Positions 15,992 to 23,877 are shown, counted from the stretch's first letter. The stretch: 42,016 bases of DNA from Polyangiaceae bacterium (GCA_029261965.1 JAJDAH010000226.1:1-42016); one strand, 5' to 3'. Notes: generated by a model not told the origin, from the sequence alone. A program made the numbers and translations.

Positions 15992-16420
15992 ATGGCATCA
16001 TCGTGGACTGCGCAGCGAGTCTTGGTTCCTGTCGACCTCTCTGGACCGTCAGCTAGGGCTCTCGAGGTCGCCGGGTCGATCTGTGAAAGTGTGGACGGAC
16101 TGCACGTCGTCCACGTTCTGCCCGATCTGAGCGCCACTGAGCCCGGCGTCGTTTGGGAAACCGTCACCGACGAAACCCGCACGGAACATGCGGAAAACGC
16201 CGTTCGGAAGTGGATGCCAGAAAAGCTTCGCTCGGTTCGAGTCAGCGTTCGCATCGGCAACGCCGCCCGGGAAATCACCGCACTTGCCGCCGAGCAAGCC
16301 AGCGAGCTCATCGTATTGTCGTCGCACGGACGTACGGGAACTGCCCGCCTGTTGATCGGATCGGTCGCCGAGCACGTCGTTCGCCTCGCGAGCTGTCCCG
16401 TGCTGGTGCTGCGAAGTTGA
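15992..16420 (+). CDS. Universal stress protein (UspA family)
   Basis: 142 aa from the ATG at 15992; a TTG at 15950 would add 14 residues but lies upstream of the sigma-54 element and so outside the predicted transcript. The first strand is QRVLVPVDLS; the nucleotide-binding loop reads SSHGRTGTARLLIGSV, with the first Gly of the usual G-x2-G replaced by Ser. No Shine-Dalgarno is present, fitting a leaderless transcript from the element at 15963-15978. It is divergent from the USP-CBS-HPF operon and followed after 110 bp by the next USP, which has its own sigma-54 promoter. Confidence 0.92.
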   Translation: MASSWTAQRVLVPVDLSGPSARALEVAGSICESVDGLHVVHVLPDLSATEPGVVWETVTDETRTEHAENAVRKWMPEKLRSVRVSVRIGNAAREITALAAEQASELIVLSSHGRTGTARLLIGSVAEHVVRLASCPVLVLRS

Positions 16421-16428
16421 GCGCCTCG

Positions 16429-16441
16429 CGCAACCCGTGCG
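16429..16441. promoter_or_regulatory. Candidate enhancer palindrome (one mismatch) upstream of the USP at 16531
   Basis: CGCAACCCGTGCG matches CGCAA-N3-TTGCG at 9 of 10 defined positions. It lies 35 bp upstream of the sigma-54 element at 16477-16492, a spacing close to that at the other promoters. Its role as an activator site is inferred from this repeated arrangement. Confidence 0.45.
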
Positions 16442-16476
16442 TGGGGGTGCGGGGCGACCGGCGCAGAAACCCGTCT

Positions 16477-16492
16477 TGGCACATCGTGTGCA
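16477..16492 (+). promoter_or_regulatory. Sigma-54 (-24/-12) promoter for the USP at 16531
   Basis: TGGCACATCGTGTGCA contains the perfect -24 box TGGCAC and the -12 core TGCA with exact GG-N10-GC spacing. The predicted start is near 16503, leaving a ~28-nt leader with a good ribosome-binding site (GGGAGGAG) before the ATG at 16531. Confidence 0.8.
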
Positions 16493-16530
16493 CCCTCTCG
16501 TTCAGCCCCTAGCGGGGAGGAGACAAGGCC

Positions 16531-17196
16531 ATGAACAACCCAAAAAGCACCCATCCCTACATCGTCGTCGTCGGTGTCGACTACTCCGACACGGGAACTC
16601 GAGCGCTGCACCGCGCGTTCGAGCTGGCCAGCCGTGAGAGCAACGCCGAACCTCACGTCGTTGCCGTCGCGGGTGCCTCCGGACCCATGCTCCGGGTCGA
16701 GCTACCAGACGAAATCGCCGTCGTGACCATCGAGGAGGCGTCGAAACACCTAAAAGACTACGTTCAGAAAGAGCTCGAGAAGTTCCAGAAAGGGGGCGGT
16801 AGTCTGAATTTTGCTCGAGTCGTCACGCACGTTCGCGTAGGCGCGCCCGCCCACGAGGTTGCCCAATTGGCAGCGGATCTCGAAGCGGACATCGTCGTCG
16901 TCGGCACTCACGGTCGAAGGGGCGCGCAGCGCCTTCTGCTCGGCTCGGTTGCCGAAGGCACTGTCCGACTCACGCAATGTCCGGTCCTAGTCGTGCGGCC
17001 CAAGGACTACTCTGATGGCATCAAAGTCCCTCAGATCGCCCCACCATGTCCCCGGTGCGTCGAAGCGAGAAAGGCGTCAGGCGGCGAGAACCTCTGGTGC
17101 TCGCAACACAGCGAGCGACATGGCGCGCGTCACACCTACCACTACGTCAGTCGAAACTCCGGAGCCCGCGAGAACATGGGCCTGACGTTTCGATAA
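16531..17196 (+). CDS. Universal stress protein with C-terminal Cys/His-rich (zinc-ribbon-like) extension
   Basis: 221 aa, longer than a plain USP. Residues 1-~155 are a USP fold: IVVVGVDYS first strand and the ATP motif GTHGRRGAQRLLLGSV. A C-terminal extension (~165-221) has CPRC, then WCSQH about 18 residues on, then a His-rich stretch ending HTYHY. Two Cys pairs plus His look like a small zinc-binding knuckle. ATG start at 16531 with a strong GGGAGGAG ribosome-binding site. It is driven by its own sigma-54 element. It is convergent with the USP at 17218-17679, 21 bp between stops. The extension may bind a metal, a partner or RNA; none is shown by the sequence alone. Confidence 0.9.
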   Translation: MNNPKSTHPYIVVVGVDYSDTGTRALHRAFELASRESNAEPHVVAVAGASGPMLRVELPDEIAVVTIEEASKHLKDYVQKELEKFQKGGGSLNFARVVTHVRVGAPAHEVAQLAADLEADIVVVGTHGRRGAQRLLLGSVAEGTVRLTQCPVLVVRPKDYSDGIKVPQIAPPCPRCVEARKASGGENLWCSQHSERHGARHTYHYVSRNSGARENMGLTFR

Positions 17197-17217
17197 ACCG
17201 GCCCTCTGGGGGGCGTC

Positions 17218-17679
17218 TCACTCGTCGGTGGGACCGCGCACGGTGAGCACTGGGCACGGCGCACGCCGAACCACACGCTCGGCGACGCTGCCGATGAGCA
17301 TGTGCTTGATTCCCCGGCGTCCGTGCGTGCCGATGACAATCAAGTCGTAACCGCCCTCGAGAGCGAGGCGCTCGATCGTCTCATGGGGAACGCCGTCGAG
17401 AACTTCGTTCGAAACCTTCACCGATCCGGCATCGACCTTGGCGAGGAATTCCGCCATCTCGGCCCCGTAGTATTCGCGGGCAAAGTCCTCGATCGGAACG
17501 TGTTTTTGTTCCGCGGTGGTCACCATCATTCCTGGTTGAACGTACCGAGCCGGTTCGACCACGTGAACGACGTGGACCTCGGAGCCGAGCTTCGTCGCCA
17601 TCTCGATGGCGAGTTGCAGCCCGGAGGCGCTACACGCGGAAAAATCGGCGGGAACTAGGATCTTGTCGATGGATCGCAT
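17218..17679 (-). CDS. Universal stress protein (UspA family)
   Basis: 153 aa from the ATG at 17679. The first strand is DKILVPADFS; the ATP-binding signature is GTHGRRGIKHMLIGSV; the C-terminus ends in the usual PCPVLTVRG block. No Shine-Dalgarno precedes the ATG (the upstream bases are CCCCC), fitting the near-leaderless transcript predicted from the sigma-54 element at 17692-17707. It lies 62 bp after the P-type ATPase stop on the same strand, so it can be read both from its own promoter and by read-through. Confidence 0.92.
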   Translation of the reverse strand: MRSIDKILVPADFSACSASGLQLAIEMATKLGSEVHVVHVVEPARYVQPGMMVTTAEQKHVPIEDFAREYYGAEMAEFLAKVDAGSVKVSNEVLDGVPHETIERLALEGGYDLIVIGTHGRRGIKHMLIGSVAERVVRRAPCPVLTVRGPTDE

Positions 17680-17691
17680 GGGGGAATCGCC

Positions 17692-17707
17692 TGCATTGGG
17701 CATGCCA
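17692..17707 (-). promoter_or_regulatory. Sigma-54 (-24/-12) promoter for the USP at 17218-17679
   Basis: On the reverse strand TGGCATGCCCAATGCA matches the consensus at all but two defined positions (C to T in the -24 box, T to A in the -12 box), with exact GG-N10-GC spacing. The C of the GC is 14 nt from the ATG, predicting a ~2-nt leader. A TTGCG half-site lies at 17736-17740, but the full palindrome is not present. Confidence 0.65.
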
Positions 17708-17741
17708 GCGCCATCTTGCCACACACGCCCGTCTCTTGCGC

Positions 17742-20486
17742 TCAGGCAGAACCCCGAGCATCGGCGCCGGACCGGTCGCCAGGAGCGGTCCACGCTCCCG
17801 CCAGCCGCCGGGTCACCACTTTCTCCAGCTCGCCTACCACGAGCGCGCTCGCGCTCACGGCGAGGGCGATGGCGACCTCTCCGGGCGAAAGCGGTTGGGT
17901 GCGAAAAACCTCGTCGACCACGGGGACGTAGACGGCGATCCCTTGCAGGAGCAACGCCACACCGAACGCCGCGAGGAGACTTCGGTTGCCGAACGCACCG
18001 AGGGCGAAAATGGAATCCGTACGCGACCGACAGTTGAACGCGTGAAATAGCGGCGCAATCGCGAGCACCGTGAACGCCATCGTGCGAGCGGTCGTGATGT
18101 CTCCAGATTGCGCGTGGTACGCAAACACCAGGAGGCCGAGCAGCGCCATCCAAATCCCGTGGCCCACGAGCCAAACGCCGTCCACGAAAGAAACGAATCC
18201 AGCGCCCGGATCTCGGGGCCCGCGGGCCATCGGGTCGAGATGGACGGGTTCTCGACCGAGCGCCAGCGCGGGCAGCCCATTCGTGATGAGATTGATCCAC
18301 AGAATTTCCGTGGGAGTGAGGATCGGCGGCCAGCCGAGAAGCGACGCGAAGAAGACGGCAAGCACGAGGCCGGTGTTTACGGACAGCAGAAACAGAATGA
18401 ACTTCTGAATGTTGGAGAAGATGACCCTGCCCTCTTCGATCGCGGCGACGATGCTGGCGTAGTTGTCGTCGGACAGCACCAAATCGGCCGCCTCCCGTGT
18501 GACGTCGGTGCCCCCCTTGCCCATGGCGATGCCGATCGTCGCCGCCTTGAGCGCCGGGGCGTCGTTCACGCCGTCGCCAGTCATCGCCACCGACATTCCC
18601 ATCGCATCGAATGCCTGGACGATGCGCAACTTGTGGAGCGCGGTCGCGCGCGCCACGATCGCGACACGAGGCAACCTGCTAGCCAGCTCCTGATCGTTCA
18701 TCTCGTCGATTTGGGCGCCGCTCAAGAGCTCCCCCTCGACTAGCCCAACCTCGTTCCCGATGGCCCGGGCCGTCTTCGGGTGGTCTCCGGTGATCATCAT
18801 CGTCGCCACGCCAGCCTTTTTGGCCGTGAGTATGGCCGCGGGGACCTCGGGGCGCGGGGGGTCACTCATCCCGACGAGCCCGATGAGCGTCATCTCGGTT
18901 TCGAGAACGTCCAACGGCGTCGAATGCGCTGCTCGTCGCTCGGCAATGGCGAGCACGCGGAGGCCGTCCGCGGCCCACGCCTCCATTCGAAGAGCCAGCT
19001 CCTCTCGGAGCGCTGCCTCCAGAGGCACCGGCTCCCCCGCTTCGTCGAGCACGGATACGCACGCCGCGACGACCGATTCGAAGGCGCCGTGGGTGTACCC
19101 GACGACCCCGCCCTCACGCTCGGCGACCCGGACAGTGGCCAGCCGCCGCTCGCGATCGAACGGTCTCTCCCCCGTGATCAGTCGTTCGTCGGCGCCGAAG
19201 TCAGCCCTGGCGTACAAGTCGAGCAACGCGCCGTCGGTGGGGTTTCCAGCGATGTGGCGACCACCCTTCGCATCCACTGAAACCGACGCGGCCGGGGCGA
19301 ATCGGCAGGCGGCAACGAGGCGCCGGAGCACACCGTGGCGCTCGGGTGAAAGCTCTTTGCCCCCTCGATATAGACGCAGCAAGGCGGTGTCGTCTCCAAC
19401 GTCCGCTCGAAGATGGGCCGTCGCCAGTCGTCGAACCGTCATTTGGTTCTGGGTCAGAGTCCCGGTTTTGTCCGAGCAAATGACCTGCGCGGAGCCGAGA
19501 GCCTCCACGGCGGGGAGCCGGCGCACGAGCGCGTTGCGTGCCGCCATCCGCTGGACTCCGAGCGCCAACACGATGGTGGTCACTGCCGGGAGCCCCTCGG
19601 GGATCGCGGCGACCGCGAGACTCACCGCGGTCAGGAACAAGAGAGAGAAGCCGGCGTCGGTGCGCAACGCCTGCACCGCGAAGACGATCATGCCGATGGC
19701 GACGCACCCCACGACGACCCAAGCCCCAAAACGCCGAAGCTCCGCCTGCAAAGGTGTTTCTGGAGCATCGACGGCGCCGAGCATTCCGGCAATCAGACCC
19801 AGCTCGGTCTGCATGCCGGTCGCGACGACCACACCCGTAGCTCGGCCCGCCGTGACATGAGTGCCCATGAAGCACAGAGTCTCGCGCTCGGCCAGCGCCG
19901 TTTCGTCGGGCAGCTCAGCGGTCGAGTCCTTGCGGACGGGAGCACTTTCGCCCGTGAGTGCCGCCTCGGAGACAGCAACGTCCGAAGCCTCGAGCAGGCG
20001 CAGATCTGCCGGGACACGGTCGCCCTCGCCCAGAAATACCACGTCTCCAGTGACCAGCTCCACCGCGCCGACAGTGGCGCGCTGTCCGTCGCGCGACACG
20101 CGCGCCACCGGTGCTGTCATGCTTTGAAGAGCCTCGAGTGCGGACTCGGCCTTCCGCTCCTGCACGAAGCCGATGACGGCGTTCATCAAGACGATGATCC
20201 CGATCGCGATGGCATCGCCGTAGCGTGCGAGCGTCGACTGCGGCGCATCGTCGTACAGCGCGAGCACCACGGCGATGACGGCCGCCACGAGCAGCGCGAC
20301 TACGGTCACATCGCCGAATTGCCCGATGAACCGGCGCACGGGGCCAGGCTTGGGCCGTTCGGCGAGCTGGTTCGGACCATCCGCGAGTAGACGTCGCCTC
20401 GCCTCGCTGGTCGACAAGCCGGCGTTTCCGGTTCGCAGCGCGTCACAGACGGCGTCGGGTGCCAGCGAGTGCCACGGGCGCTTCAT
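17742..20486 (-). CDS. P-type cation-transporting ATPase (type II, Ca/Mn or CtpF-like)
   Basis: 914 aa from the ATG at 20486. N-terminal cation-ATPase domain (~5-70), actuator with TGES (178-181), the M4 motif AIPEGLP (~294-300), the phosphorylated Asp339 in CSDKTGTLTQ, an N-domain, the hinge MTGDGVNDAPALK, then WINLITNGLPALALG in M6 and a C-terminal cation-ATPase domain with four hydrophobic segments. This is the SERCA/PMA-like class, not a heavy-metal CPx type. The ion is not certain: PEGLP with NTG and WINLxTNGLPALALG fits Ca2+/Mn2+ exporters and mycobacterial CtpF. It is divergent from the globin-coupled kinase gene and has a sigma-54 element with near-leaderless geometry. Confidence 0.93.
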   Translation of the reverse strand: MKRPWHSLAPDAVCDALRTGNAGLSTSEARRRLLADGPNQLAERPKPGPVRRFIGQFGDVTVVALLVAAVIAVVLALYDDAPQSTLARYGDAIAIGIIVLMNAVIGFVQERKAESALEALQSMTAPVARVSRDGQRATVGAVELVTGDVVFLGEGDRVPADLRLLEASDVAVSEAALTGESAPVRKDSTAELPDETALAERETLCFMGTHVTAGRATGVVVATGMQTELGLIAGMLGAVDAPETPLQAELRRFGAWVVVGCVAIGMIVFAVQALRTDAGFSLLFLTAVSLAVAAIPEGLPAVTTIVLALGVQRMAARNALVRRLPAVEALGSAQVICSDKTGTLTQNQMTVRRLATAHLRADVGDDTALLRLYRGGKELSPERHGVLRRLVAACRFAPAASVSVDAKGGRHIAGNPTDGALLDLYARADFGADERLITGERPFDRERRLATVRVAEREGGVVGYTHGAFESVVAACVSVLDEAGEPVPLEAALREELALRMEAWAADGLRVLAIAERRAAHSTPLDVLETEMTLIGLVGMSDPPRPEVPAAILTAKKAGVATMMITGDHPKTARAIGNEVGLVEGELLSGAQIDEMNDQELASRLPRVAIVARATALHKLRIVQAFDAMGMSVAMTGDGVNDAPALKAATIGIAMGKGGTDVTREAADLVLSDDNYASIVAAIEEGRVIFSNIQKFILFLLSVNTGLVLAVFFASLLGWPPILTPTEILWINLITNGLPALALGREPVHLDPMARGPRDPGAGFVSFVDGVWLVGHGIWMALLGLLVFAYHAQSGDITTARTMAFTVLAIAPLFHAFNCRSRTDSIFALGAFGNRSLLAAFGVALLLQGIAVYVPVVDEVFRTQPLSPGEVAIALAVSASALVVGELEKVVTRRLAGAWTAPGDRSGADARGSA

Positions 20487-20498
20487 TCGCGCAATCGA

Positions 20499-20514
20499 TG
20501 CACGCGGCGTGCCT
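20499..20514 (-). promoter_or_regulatory. Sigma-54 (-24/-12) promoter for the P-type ATPase
   Basis: On the reverse strand AGGCACGCCGCGTGCA matches the consensus except at the first base and one T of the -12 box, with exact GG-N10-GC spacing. The C of the GC is 14 nt from the ATPase ATG, predicting a ~2-nt leader. Confidence 0.7.
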
Positions 20515-20547
20515 CGCCCATATTCTGCGCCCACCTCACCTGGAGGG

Positions 20548-20560
20548 CGCAAGATTTTCG
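20548..20560. promoter_or_regulatory. Candidate enhancer palindrome (one mismatch) between the ATPase and globin-kinase genes
   Basis: CGCAAGATTTTCG matches CGCAA-N3-TTGCG at 9 of 10 defined positions. It lies 33 bp upstream of the ATPase sigma-54 element, and 80 bp upstream of the divergent globin-coupled kinase ATG. A role for the kinase gene too is possible, but no sigma-54 element was found on that side. Confidence 0.45.
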
Positions 20561-20640
20561 CCCCGCCGTGGTTTGGAGTACGAAGGTGGCAGCCAAAGCC
20601 GCCCAAGTCGGCGGCATGGCGATTGCGTAAGTCCGAATCG

Positions 20641-21780
20641 ATGGACCCCCAAAAGTACGCGAGCATCTGCGAGTACGTCGATTTCGACGAAACGACCAGC
20701 GCGACCCTCGCCACGATCCATCCACACGCGGCCCCCCACTTCGAACGAATCGTCGACGATTTCTACGAAGCCATCGACAGGCACCCCGAAGCCCGCGACG
20801 TCATCACCAGCCGGGAGCAAACCGAGCGGCTGAAAAAAACCCTCGTCTCCTGGCTCGATAGATTGCTGCGGGGGCCCCATGACGCGGCGTACGTTGAGGC
20901 TCGATCACGAATCGGGCGAGTGCACGTCCGCATCAACCTCCCGCAGCAGTTCATGTTCACCGCGATGAACCGCATTCGGACTCAGCTCCTCGGGGTAGTG
21001 CACGACACGCTGCCCAACCGCGAGCAATGTGTGACTGCCGCTCATGCTGTCAATGCCGCACTCGACATCGAGTTGGCGATCATGCTCGATACGTACCGAG
21101 AAGATCTCCTCGCCAAGCAACGCGCCACCGAGCGCCTCGCAACGATAGGGCAACTCGCCGCGAGCATCGGCCACGAGCTCCGAAACCCCCTCGGCATCAT
21201 CGAGTCGTCGTTGTTCCTGATGCAGAAGCAAGTCGAGAAGGCGGCGATCGACGACGAAGTGTTCGAGAAACACCGCGCTCGAATCTCGAACCAGATCAAG
21301 CATTGCGGCAAGACGATCACCGACTTGCTCGAGCTCGCGCGGGATCGCCCACCGCGCCGGCGGCCTCTCGAAGTGGCGAGCGTGGTCGACAGCGCCCTCG
21401 ACACCGCGGCGATCTCGCCTGAAATCACCGTGAAAATCGTAATCTCCGACGGGCTGACTCTCACCGGCGATGGCGACCAGATCCGTCAGGTGTTGATCAA
21501 TCTGTTGAGCAACGCGGGCGCCGCGCTCGACGGAAGTGGCGGGATTGCCATCGAGGCCGAACGCGAGAAGGACGGCACGGTCATGCGAGTCCGGGACGAC
21601 GGGCCTGGGATCCCCAAGGCCGACCACGAACGCGTGTTCGAAGCCCTCTACACCACGAAAGCGAAGGGCACCGGACTCGGCCTAGCCCTCTGTCGGCGGA
21701 TCATCACCGCGCACGGCGGAGAGATCGGGCTCGAGCCTGCAAACCACGGCGCGTGCTTCCGTGTCTGGTTGCCCGACTAA
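20641..21780 (+). CDS. Globin-coupled sensor histidine kinase
   Basis: 379 aa from the ATG at 20641. Residues 1-~155 form a sensor globin (protoglobin-like): the proximal heme ligand is expected to be His95 in the diagnostic IGRVHVRINLPQQF segment. Residues ~165-235 are the HisKA dimerisation domain with phospho-acceptor His178 (GHELRNPLG), and ~265-379 the HATPase domain with the N-box (INLLSNAGAAL), G1 (DDGPGIP) and G2 (GTGLGLAL) boxes. Related kinases, such as AfGcHK from Anaeromyxobacter, sense O2 or heme redox state. No membrane spans, so it is cytoplasmic. It is followed after 57 bp by a receiver-only protein. No Shine-Dalgarno is evident. It is the obvious signal input for the island. 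Confidence 0.93.
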   Translation: MDPQKYASICEYVDFDETTSATLATIHPHAAPHFERIVDDFYEAIDRHPEARDVITSREQTERLKKTLVSWLDRLLRGPHDAAYVEARSRIGRVHVRINLPQQFMFTAMNRIRTQLLGVVHDTLPNREQCVTAAHAVNAALDIELAIMLDTYREDLLAKQRATERLATIGQLAASIGHELRNPLGIIESSLFLMQKQVEKAAIDDEVFEKHRARISNQIKHCGKTITDLLELARDRPPRRRPLEVASVVDSALDTAAISPEITVKIVISDGLTLTGDGDQIRQVLINLLSNAGAALDGSGGIAIEAEREKDGTVMRVRDDGPGIPKADHERVFEALYTTKAKGTGLGLALCRRIITAHGGEIGLEPANHGACFRVWLPD

Positions 21781-21837
21781 TTCCGTGATCCGCGGCAACC
21801 CGTTGCGAACAGGCATACGCGCTCTTAGGGTAGCGAC

Positions 21838-22215
21838 GTGGCCAGCGCAACGACCATCCTCGTGGTCGACGATCAAGAGGAGCTAGCGGAGAACCTCGCC
21901 GAAATCCTCGAGGGCGCGGGTTACCGAACGCTCGTCGCTCACACGGCGGAGGACGCCGTCGAAGCCGTGCGCACACGAGAGGTCGCCGGCGTGGTCGCCG
22001 ACTACCGACTACCCGGGCAGAACGGGGTCGATATGATCGCGTCACTCCGCGCCGCCGGCTCGACCGCGCCAGTGGTGGTCGTCACCGGTTTCGCCGACGA
22101 CGCGGTCGTTGGCGACGCCGAGCGAGCCGGAGCACTCGAAGTGTTGGCAAAACCGGTCGACGTGCAGAAATTGCTGGGCATAGTGGGCGACGCCACCGAG
22201 AGAAAGCGGCACTGA
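21838..22215 (+). CDS. Single-domain response regulator (REC)
   Basis: 125 aa starting at GTG 21838. A receiver domain only: the acidic pair is in LVVDDQEE, the phospho-acceptor Asp in VVADYRLPGQNG, and the conserved Lys in LAKPVD. It lies directly after the globin-coupled kinase and before the REC-PAS kinase, so it is probably the phosphoryl acceptor of one or both. As in AfGcHK systems, the partner is an adjacent receiver without a DNA-binding domain. The 3' end overlaps the sigma-54 element of the next gene. Confidence 0.9.
   Translation: MASATTILVVDDQEELAENLAEILEGAGYRTLVAHTAEDAVEAVRTREVAGVVADYRLPGQNGVDMIASLRAAGSTAPVVVVTGFADDAVVGDAERAGALEVLAKPVDVQKLLGIVGDATERKRH
22163..22175. promoter_or_regulatory. 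Weak variant of the enhancer palindrome upstream of the hybrid kinase promoter
   Basis: TGCAGAAATTGCT keeps GCA and TTGC of the CGCAA-N3-TTGCG motif but differs at three of ten positions. It is noted only because its distance to the sigma-54 element at 22207 (31 bp) is the same as at the other promoters. It lies inside the receiver coding region. Confidence 0.2.
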
Positions 22216-22222
22216 AGTTGCA
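22207..22222 (+). promoter_or_regulatory. Sigma-54 (-24/-12) promoter for the REC-PAS histidine kinase
   Basis: CGGCACTGAAGTTGCA matches the consensus at all defined positions except the first and the G after the -24 CAC, with exact GG-N10-GC spacing. It spans the stop codon of the receiver gene. Predicted start about 22233, leaving a ~23-nt leader before the ATG at 22256. Confidence 0.7.
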
Positions 22223-22255
22223 CGTGGGAACCAGTAGCGCCGCCGGGCTAGTGCC

Positions 22256-23701
22256 ATGAGCCGAGCGCGCGGTGGCCGCGCCATGTCCAGCAACCTGGTC
22301 CTCATCGTCGATGACAACCGCGACCTCGCGGAAAACATCGCCGAAATTCTCAGCAGCTCGGACACGTTGAAGATCGACTGCCGCGTATGCGGGGACGCAA
22401 AAACGGCGCTACGCGAAGCGGAGCAATCGGACGTCGATCTGGCGCTGGTGGATCTTCACCTCCCCGATGGAGACGGTTTCGAGCTCATCAGCGGGCTTCG
22501 CGAGCGCTCTCCGTTCGCCCAGGTGGTCATCGTGACCGGCGACACCACCCTCGAGAGCGCGATCGAAGCGGTTCGCCAGGACGCGTTCGGCTACGTCCTG
22601 AAGCCGTTTCACGGCGTCGACCTCATCGGCACCGTCGAGCGTGCCATCAAGCAATCGTCGCTCGAACGCGAAAGCGAGGAGCTCCGGCGCGCCCTCGAGG
22701 CCTCGGAGGACCGCCATCGCCAAGTCGTCGAGAACATGCCGGCGTTCGTGCTCGCACTCGACCATCGGGGCCAAATCCTATTGTGGAATCGGCGCTTGGA
22801 GGAAGTCAGCGGTTACCCTCACAGCGAAATGCTCGGCACGTCCGGCCGCGACCTCATTGGCGAGACGGGGGGCGAGCGGCGGCTTCCGATCAAGAGTGGC
22901 GGCCATCGGCTCGTTCGTTGGGTCCTTCAACAGGTGCCGGACGGTGAAGAAAACGAGGTCGAGACCTACGCCATGGGCGTCGACGTCTCCGTGGAATACG
23001 AGCGTCTGCGCGACAAGCTCCGGACCGAGCGCCTCGCCGCCGTCGGAACCCTCGCCGCAGGTTTGGCTCACGAGGTACGCAATCCCCTAAACTCGGCGAC
23101 GCTACAGTTGCAAGTGCTCGATCGGCGAATCGACAAGGGTCAAACCGACGCGGAATCCCTGAAGAGCGTCACTCGGACCGTTCGAGAAGAAATCGCCCGA
23201 CTCGACAACCTCGTCAGCGACTTTTTGGCGTTCGCACGGCCGCGCACACTCGAACTTCGCTCCGAAGCCCTCAACGATCTACTCACGTCGTCATGCGAGC
23301 TGGTCGCGCCCGAGGCGTCGGCCGCCGGCGTCGATATCGTGCGCGACTTCGACGACGCCGTCGGAAACGTGCGCCTCGACTCGGAACGGCTGAAACAAGT
23401 GTTGCTCAACCTCTTTCGAAACGCGCTCGAAGCGATGCCCGACGGCGGAACACTGACCGTGTCGAGTCGTCGAGCCGATTCCGCCGGTTTCGCCAGTATC
23501 GAAGTTGGCGATACCGGTCAGGGATTCGAAGACGACGCGCCGATCTTCGACGCCTTCTTCACGTCGAAGGAGGGCGGCACCGGGCTCGGCTTGGCGATCG
23601 TGCACCGCATCGTTTCCGAGCATGGGGGCATGGTCACCGCGGAGTCCGCTCCGGGTCGGACCGTGCTGCAGGTCCGACTGCCCCAACCTCGCTCGGCTTA
23701 G
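22256..23701 (+). CDS. REC-PAS-histidine kinase
   Basis: 481 aa. An N-terminal receiver (~12-130, phospho-Asp in LALVDLHLPDGDG, Lys in VLKPFHG) is followed by a short coiled segment, a PAS domain (~155-255, VVENMPAFVLALDHRGQIL), HisKA with the acceptor His in LAHEVRNPLNS, and HATPase with FRNALEAM, DTGQGF and GTGLGLAI. The N-terminal receiver suggests its activity is set by phosphorylation from another kinase, plausibly the globin-coupled one, with the PAS adding a second signal. No membrane spans. The ATG at 22256 is used; a later in-frame ATG at residue 10 also precedes the domain. It lies 176 bp upstream of the NtrC-type regulator that it most likely phosphorylates. Confidence 0.9.
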   Translation: MSRARGGRAMSSNLVLIVDDNRDLAENIAEILSSSDTLKIDCRVCGDAKTALREAEQSDVDLALVDLHLPDGDGFELISGLRERSPFAQVVIVTGDTTLESAIEAVRQDAFGYVLKPFHGVDLIGTVERAIKQSSLERESEELRRALEASEDRHRQVVENMPAFVLALDHRGQILLWNRRLEEVSGYPHSEMLGTSGRDLIGETGGERRLPIKSGGHRLVRWVLQQVPDGEENEVETYAMGVDVSVEYERLRDKLRTERLAAVGTLAAGLAHEVRNPLNSATLQLQVLDRRIDKGQTDAESLKSVTRTVREEIARLDNLVSDFLAFARPRTLELRSEALNDLLTSSCELVAPEASAAGVDIVRDFDDAVGNVRLDSERLKQVLLNLFRNALEAMPDGGTLTVSSRRADSAGFASIEVGDTGQGFEDDAPIFDAFFTSKEGGTGLGLAIVHRIVSEHGGMVTAESAPGRTVLQVRLPQPRSA

Positions 23702-23710
23702 CCAGGTTTG

Positions 23711-23723
23711 CGCAATTTTTGCG
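23711..23723. promoter_or_regulatory. Candidate enhancer palindrome CGCAA-N3-TTGCG upstream of the NtrC-type regulator
   Basis: A perfect copy, CGCAATTTTTGCG, in an AT-rich stretch that stands out from the GC-rich background. A related but degenerate sequence with GCGCA and ACGCG follows at 23729-23744. It lies 81 bp upstream of the sigma-54 element at 23805, a normal distance for an NtrC-type enhancer, and suggests that the regulator controls its own gene. Confidence 0.55.
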
Positions 23724-23804
23724 TTTTGGCGCATTATTTACGCGTTTCGCCAGGATCCAGCACAGCACGGCCAGTGTTCACCGCTCTTTATCGAGCTACT
23801 TCGC

Positions 23805-23820
23805 CGGCACGACGCGTGCA
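23805..23820 (+). promoter_or_regulatory. Sigma-54 (-24/-12) promoter for the NtrC-type regulator operon
   Basis: CGGCACGACGCGTGCA matches the consensus at all but two defined positions, with exact GG-N10-GC spacing. Predicted start about 23831, a 47-nt leader, with a GGAG ribosome-binding site before the ATG at 23878. Confidence 0.75.
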
Positions 23821-23877
23821 GTCACACGGCCGGACGCGAGGAACTCGCCGAGCCGGGTCGAAGGACGGAGAGAGCAC

